A DNA stretch of 64,000 bases, from assembly GCA_014338405.1 (NCBI GenBank), contig JTDE01002173.1, positions 62,001 to 126,000 on the forward strand. Reading direction: 5' to 3'. Each line of letters begins with the position of its first letter. The stretch's first letter is position 1. This DNA comes from Paragonimus skrjabini miyazakii. Taxonomy: Eukaryota; Platyhelminthes; Trematoda; Plagiorchiida; Troglotrematidae. The translations under genes and the position numbers were made by a program. Below the pieces are notes generated by a model. That model was not told where the DNA came from, did no database searches, and worked only from the letters and a program-made list of their open reading frames with translations. Positions 60,901-64,000 of the stretch are shown here, in pieces.

Positions 60901-63231
60901 ACACTCACTGAAAAAGGCCGACTAATATTACTGGGAGTATTACATTGTTATTTACGTTGCTTTGATTATTTGATGATTATTGCAACATTAAAGCCTGAGA
61001 GTTCTCAATTTATGTACTCGGTTGATTCTCACAGGACACCTAGTTTCTTAACGAGAACGCTGTTAAGTGACCTCGTTCATTTCTGGATGTTTGTCAGCTA
61101 ACTTTCGTACACCATCGATGCGATTGTTTACATCATTTTTGAGTTCTTTTGCACTCTTTGACAAAATTTTCCTCTTCTCATTAGCCTTAGCTATTCACTC
61201 CGACTTAACCCTTGACCTACAACATTATAAGACAGTCCCTTAGGTGCTTCAGGCATGCTTACGGCTGCAATCACTGAAAATTATTCGTGGTCTGTTTCCT
61301 AGGTAGTAAAAGAGTTCTCGAAAACTGTGGACAATCCCCCTTTCACTATGGCTAGCATATGGCACAGCATCAACACGTACCTTAAAACATCTTAATCAAT
61401 TTCTTGTTCTTCTAAAACCGACACTTTTCAAAAGAACCGGGTAAAAATGCTTCCGTTAGTTTCATCAAGGAATTGAACTTCTAAACGTCCGCTTCACATG
61501 ACCACAAAATTGACTGTCGGTGGTGTCCAAATCTTAGGGATTTACTTACACAAGGTCGACCATATCGAAAAGGCAGTTTTCAAGCGCTGTATTTGATTTG
61601 ATTTTGCAGACCAGTGAAGTCTTGGCCAAACCAGAATGGGAACCAGTCAATATATAAATGGTGAGCTTTCCAGAATCATAATGGTAATCCTCACGATAAC
61701 CTTTACAGTACTCACTGTAATGACACCTAAGGTCTGACAGACACCCTGGTCATTCTCATTCCCGCACTATCTTCATTCAACAAACGTTGAGTTCAGTGCA
61801 ATCTCTAATTCACTCTGACTACAACATTCGGCCTCAACTTTACTACAAAACGAAGTGGTAAGTTGTAGCTTTGTCCATCGGCGAATTCACGTGAATAACA
61901 ACGCCGACTTTAAATCGATGTTTCAGAAACACAACTTTCAAGTTTTATATTCAACAGAGGACCAACTAGAATGCCTTCGTTTGCCAGCCATCTTTTGTCA
62001 TCCGTAACACTGGGTTTATACAGATGTCTTTTCAAGTCTGGACTAAAACAGACAGTGCAAACTCGCTAAAATTCGGGGTGTTTCCTCATCAGTTGATGAA
62101 CCGCGGACGGAATGTTGAAATGTACCCAATATCGTTTACAATGGAAAGCAGTAGCGGTCGGTCACCCTGATACTTTATCAAGTATCCTACACAACTGACA
62201 TACAGTTATTTGGTTTCACCAAAACGATGAGTCGCTGAAGTTGTTTAAGGCATTACTGAAGAAACGCTTAGGAAATTGCAGAGCTGAGATCAAAGTGAAA
62301 AAAGAGGAATTTTAGTGCAGTGTTGATAAATTAATTCATTTCAGGCAAACACAACTGAACGCGCGATCGAATATCCCGCAACAGACTTCTCAAAGCACTG
62401 GGGTGAAGTACAAGCTTCCTACAGAAGCGTCAAGCTTATGGACATCGCAAAATTTTTAACGTAGAAAGTACGCCACCTTTTTAAACACCAACAATGTGGA
62501 TATATAGGAAGTATTTACTAGTACGCCATTTCTATAACGTGATTAAGAACAATGTTCCGCGTTATGTAGCAAACCCCCTTCTTAAGCAGCATTTCGTTGC
62601 ATGTCTGAAATGGCACAAATTCTACAGGTAACCTGCTGTCTGAAAGACCTATTCCCTGAAGGTTACAGAGGCCATTTTTGAAATGTTGACAGAGGTATTG
62701 CTAACCCTTCACAATGTCTACATCGCCAAAATGACAATCCTCGGCTTTATATAAGGGTGGTACACGTAGAAATGTTCTAAATGCTTTAACTATCCATTAC
62801 TGTGCTAAAGCCATGAGTAGATCACATATTCGCGCCGTAGAAACAGTTGTCAGAGCAGTTTTTACTCTGAATGCGCCTCATTGCGATTTGACCAAGTTCC
62901 AGCTACTAGATGTGGCTTAACCGACAATAAACGCTGTAAGTTTGAACTTGCTAGCAGGTGCACTCCAAAGAACGAATGATAACACAATTCACAAAGCTGA
63001 TTTAAAACAGCCAACAGAGTTCACATTACTCGGACTTACTTCAGCACTGGTGATTCGAGATGCCAGCTGTTCGGCAGAGAAGCCGCCGAAAACGACCGCA
63101 TGAATAGCGCCAATCCGCGCGCAAGCAAGCATTGCGACTAAACACTCGACTACCATAGGCATGTAGATGAGAACCCTGTCTCCTTTCTGTACATTGCACT
63201 GTCGGCTAAGTACGCCTGCAAACAACGAGAC
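39952..63231 (-). CDS. Acyl-CoA synthetase short-chain family member 3-like gene (six exons, N-terminus outside window)
   Basis: AMP-forming short-chain acyl-CoA synthetase. The family activates propionate or acetate with ATP to an acyl-adenylate and transfers it to CoA; the vertebrate ACSS3 enzyme is mitochondrial and prefers propionate. The six exons join in phase to about 535 residues without a stop. Adenylation motifs appear in order: VLIYMPMVVECLVAMLACAR, ARIGAIHAVVFGGF, the phosphate loop YTSGTTGNPKG (split between exons 2 and 3), WVVGHSFMCYGPLLH, DSWWQTETGWP, the hinge and A8 region SRADDVINVAGHRLSTSAIE, and the catalytic lysine in PKTRSGKIARG. WVVGHS and GYYDTMD point to ACSS3 rather than ACSS1/2. 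Family length is near 680 residues, so about 130-150 N-terminal residues, including any targeting peptide, lie beyond 64000. All catalytic motifs are intact, so it is likely functional. Confidence 0.88.
39988..40199 (-). CDS. ACSS3-like exon 6 (catalytic lysine; 3' end uncertain)
   Basis: Acceptor TTTTGTAG at 40200-40201. Encodes CVPFGLLVIKSGCQLSEDK, then VRRFVGPVAAFHLAAVVPG, then LPKTRSGKIARGSLANMAAG and KPIR. The lysine of SGKIARG is the adenylation-step catalytic residue. GTAAGC after AGA (39987-39982) is a plausible donor in phase 0, which would place about 20-25 C-terminal residues in a further exon I could not find. If it is not used, translation continues VSLFTAEQQII to a TAG at 39952, giving a slightly short C-terminus. 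Confidence 0.82.
40200..40666 (-). other. ACSS3-like intron between exons 5 and 6
   Basis: 467 bp, GT-AG. No coding or repeat signal recognised, apart from a weak tRNA-like stretch at 40430-40490 that I do not rely on. Confidence 0.75.
40667..40853 (-). CDS. ACSS3-like exon 5
   Basis: 187 nt: 62 codons plus one base. Acceptor TTTTGTAG, donor GTATGT. Runs GYYDTMDVGHIDENGFVYIL, then SRADDVINVAGHRLSTSAIE, then DCAVIAVPDRIK. It holds the hinge Asp (RADD) and the GHR-AIEE motif that separates N- and C-terminal domains. Confidence 0.9.
41040..41160 (-). mobile_element. Possible RTE-like LINE reverse transcriptase relic
   Basis: On the minus strand, about 41122-41070 reads QWKHILEQLDPMDFSDLPR. RTE-clade LINEs have an IQWT...LEQLDDLDFADD-like block around the RT catalytic box. 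The second Asp is missing and only this short block matches, so it is a weak call. Confidence 0.25.
41800..41925 (+). repeat. tRNA-derived SINE with decayed hammerhead-like motif, copy 4
   Basis: A-box-like sequence GCAGGGGTCAACATAG (about 41813) and B-box-like GGAGTTCAAATTTG (41849-41862). Then CTGAAAAG (41892-41899), a CTAT/ATAG hairpin, and CGAAGGC (41912-41918). The CGAA survives while the CTGANGA box is mutated. Same order and spacing as copies 1-3. Confidence 0.45.
46253..46352. other. Assembly gap (100 N)
   Basis: Exactly 100 N bases, the usual placeholder for a scaffold gap of unknown size. It lies within an ACSS3-like intron, so exon order across it rests on scaffolding. Exons on both sides still join in phase. 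Confidence 0.98.
46353..46640 (-). other. GC-rich patch beside the gap
   Basis: Distinctly richer in C and G than its surroundings. The minus strand is open for about 94 codons from 46634 into the gap, with many Arg, Ser and Gly (for example RRGSRNRMNDQIEGV). No known domain is recognised. Could be part of a repeat collapsed at the gap. Confidence 0.35.
47274..47825 (-). CDS. ACSS3-like exon 4
   Basis: 552 nt, 184 codons, phase 0 on both sides. Acceptor TTCAAAG, donor GTAAGT. Contains GKPVHTPDAAQYFRVLHEH, ITPSALRAIRQEDPG, FVVGEHCDNETLSW, DSWWQTETGWPMTSCC and VVKLPLPPGTASTFW. The stretch TGNIDKSRTATDTDVGQDDH (about residues 130-149 of the exon) looks longer and more acidic than in vertebrate ACSS3, probably a lineage-specific surface loop. 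Confidence 0.9.
48225..48445 (-). repeat. tRNA-derived SINE with conserved leader, minus strand
   Basis: Minus strand: leader 48445-48314 (shared GACAGTTA-like, GAGTACTT-like and GGTTGTGCCTAA blocks with the 20.6- and 7.3-kb copies), then a tRNA-like head 48313-48241 with B box GGAGCTCAAATCCGGG and trailing GTGGCA. No hammerhead motif is seen after it. Confidence 0.55.
48758..48870 (-). repeat. tRNA-like SINE or tRNA pseudogene, family 2, copy 2
   Basis: Minus strand: A box GGTAGAGCCGT, B box GGTTCGAATCC inside a well-paired T arm (CTGG/CCAG), and GGGC/GCCC-type outer pairing. It aligns with the 1.4-kb copy including an upstream block (TTTCTGAGCTTC). About 180 bp upstream on the same strand is a type B hammerhead relic (49046-49079), which may or may not belong to the same unit. 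Confidence 0.55.
48935..48968 (+). ncRNA. Hammerhead relic, type B
   Basis: CTGATGA (48939-48945), CAGCAAAC, GAG in place of GAA, ATGTTAACAT (48957-48966), then A at the cleavage position. Stem I does not pair. Clear relative of 31008-31045 but with a core mutation. Confidence 0.6.
49046..49085 (-). ncRNA. Hammerhead relic, type B, opposite strand
   Basis: Minus strand: CTGAACA (for CTGATGA), GAGTAAAC, GAA, ATGTTAACAT, C, TCGCGAA. Stem I keeps outer pairs TTCG/CGAA but has mismatches near the core. The invariant G of CTGATGA is C here, so it is predicted inactive. Confidence 0.6.
49528..49546. repeat. (GT)n microsatellite inside a PLE remnant
   Basis: A run of 19 alternating G and T. It sits exactly where other PLE copies have TGTGTGTTCAG (codons for CVQ), so it appears to have grown from that seed. 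Confidence 0.85.
49671..49705 (+). ncRNA. Hammerhead relic, type B, PLE 3' region
   Basis: GAGTAAAC (49678-49685), GAA (49686-49688), ATG-TTAA-CAC, C, TCGCG. The CTGATGA box is reduced to CGAGGA and the base pair next to the cleavage site is broken. Position relative to the PLE C-terminus equals that of 31008-31045. Confidence 0.6.
50056..50243 (-). CDS. ACSS3-like exon 3
   Basis: 188 nt. Acceptor TTACAG, donor GTATGC. Completes the ATP loop with NPKGIVRTNGGHAVALKY, then WWSSSEFGWVVGHSFMCYG and PLLHRCTPILHE, ending in phase 0. The WVVGHS-CYGPLL segment is characteristic of the ACSS3 branch. Confidence 0.9.
50244..53788 (-). other. ACSS3-like intron between exons 2 and 3
   Basis: 3.5 kb, GT-AG. 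A 104-codon open frame at 52333-52647 (+) has no recognisable motif. No repeat family from elsewhere in the window was seen. Confidence 0.75.
53789..54062 (-). CDS. ACSS3-like exon 2
   Basis: 274 nt: 91 codons plus one base. Acceptor AATTTTAG, donor GTAGGT. Begins PKVIVSASYGKERQKLIAYK, continues with ILYNRPEFDAIPVDKDRG and ends in HPLYILYTSGTT, the first half of the ATP-binding loop. The last G joins GT of the next exon to make the glycine codon of TTG. Confidence 0.88.
54063..63039 (-). other. ACSS3-like intron between exons 1 and 2 of the window
   Basis: 9.0 kb, GT-AG. I recognise no repeat or coding exon in it. A 160-codon open frame at 60026-60508 (+) has hydrophobic stretches but no known motif and is antisense to the gene. 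Confidence 0.75.
63040..63231 (-). CDS. ACSS3-like exon 1 seen in window
   Basis: Sixty-four codons in phase 0, from VSLFAGVLSRQC to RITSAE. Acceptor TTTTTCAG and donor GTAAGT flank it. It contains the MPMVVECLVAMLACARIGAI segment and FGGFSAEQLASRI, typical of the early adenylation domain. It is not the first exon of the gene: the start codon and upstream codons must lie to the right, because no candidate exon is visible at 63232-64000. Confidence 0.88.
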
Positions 63232-64000
63232 CTGAAAAATTAGCATGAAAGGAAATTGATTACATAATACTGATCGAGAACCATGCAAATTTTTCTGACA
63301 AATATCTCTTTCACTCTGAAGAACGGTGACACTTCCAAGCAGTATGCTAAGCTGTGAAACTGTCCACAATTTTAAAATGAGTGTCTGGGCAGTAAATCAA
63401 AATTTGAAATGTGACCGTAACGTTTGTAGCAACATCCAGCTGTCTTGACCAAAAAGCAACACGTAAACAATCCGAGAAATAACAGCTATCCTGATTAGAT
63501 CTATCACTCACTCTTGCCGTCATGGTGACTTAACTATACACTAAAAGTGTCGTTTAATTTTCGGGCTCACCCCGATTCAGGATATCATCCGGTAGCAAGC
63601 ACATTTCGCACTGTTCGCAAGATCTGGGTACTGTGAATGCCGTTTAACACAACTGTCGTTATACAGTGAGATGGCGAATAGCTAAAACCGCGTGGTGGTC
63701 AAGAAACCAGGCGGCCATGAAACATTGAGGACCTTACTGTGCTACTGAGTAAAGCGGGTAGTTGCAACCCACCTGGCTGGGGTTCTCGCGATTACTCAAA
63801 TCGCTGGCTAGAAGCACGTTCTCAGATGATAGTGTGCCACATCCACTGACCTGCCTGCATTCATATCATCCTTGGTTCTTCCAGTTAACCCCGTTTTAAC
63901 CACTTGTATTCTCCTTGGTATATGATTTTGTTTTTGAGCTGTTCTTTGTCACTGGTGCGGTGAGCGGCGGTCCAAGTCACAGTACGCTCTCGTCAGGCTC
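63232..64000 (-). other. ACSS3-like upstream intron (partial)
   Basis: Begins with the acceptor for exon 63040-63231 and runs off the window. No upstream ACSS3 exon was recognised here. Confidence 0.6.

Noticed and set aside
62075..62105. Minus-strand CTGATGA followed by GGAAACACC and GAA, hammerhead-like
   Set aside because: Spacing around GAA is wrong, and no stem III or stem I pairing is found.

Overview
This is eukaryotic DNA: AT-rich, sparse in genes, with long introns and many decayed retroelements. One split gene, Penelope-like retroelements (PLEs) with a GIY-YIG domain, and tRNA-derived repeats carrying hammerhead-like motifs together suggest a flatworm, most likely a digenean trematode with a large genome. 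That assignment is an inference from element types, not a marker-gene identification.

Gene content. The only gene I can support is on the minus strand from about 63.2 kb down to 39.95 kb: an acyl-CoA synthetase of the ACSS3 type. Six exons (63040-63231, 53789-54062, 50056-50243, 47274-47825, 40667-40853, 39988-40199) join in phase at GT-AG sites and give about 535 uninterrupted residues. The N-terminal exons lie beyond the right edge. Introns range from 467 bp to 9 kb and contain SINEs, a PLE remnant and a 100-N assembly gap (46253-46352).

Region 1-39 kb has no recognisable host gene. It holds PLE fragments at 8.48-8.87 (+), 12.38-12.76 (-), 24.04-24.84 (+), 26.94-28.85 (+), 30.72-31.05 (+) and 35.43-37.65 kb (-, with an inverted arm). 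It also has a Ty3/gypsy-type integrase relic (21.7-22.3 kb) and several tRNA-headed repeats (1.4, 3.5, 7.3, 20.6, 37.8 and 39.4 kb). All are broken by stops, frameshifts or truncation.

Most interesting layer. Short self-cleaving hammerhead ribozyme folds sit at a fixed place in the PLE 3' regions, about 125-140 nt after the conserved C-terminal CVQK-like peptide. Two sequence types occur. Type A is intact at 35493-35529 (-) and 37578-37614 (+) and damaged in three other copies. Type B is intact at 31008-31045 (+) and degenerate at three sites around 48.9-49.7 kb. The 35.4-37.65 kb element is bounded by inverted copies of its own 3' end, each with an intact ribozyme. tRNA-derived SINEs carry decayed hammerhead-like motifs about 25-45 nt after their B box. 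Hammerheads in PLEs and in schistosome SINE-like repeats are an established phenomenon; the particular variants, arrangement and shared nonsense codon described here deserve checking.

Long stretches with nothing recognisable are listed as such.
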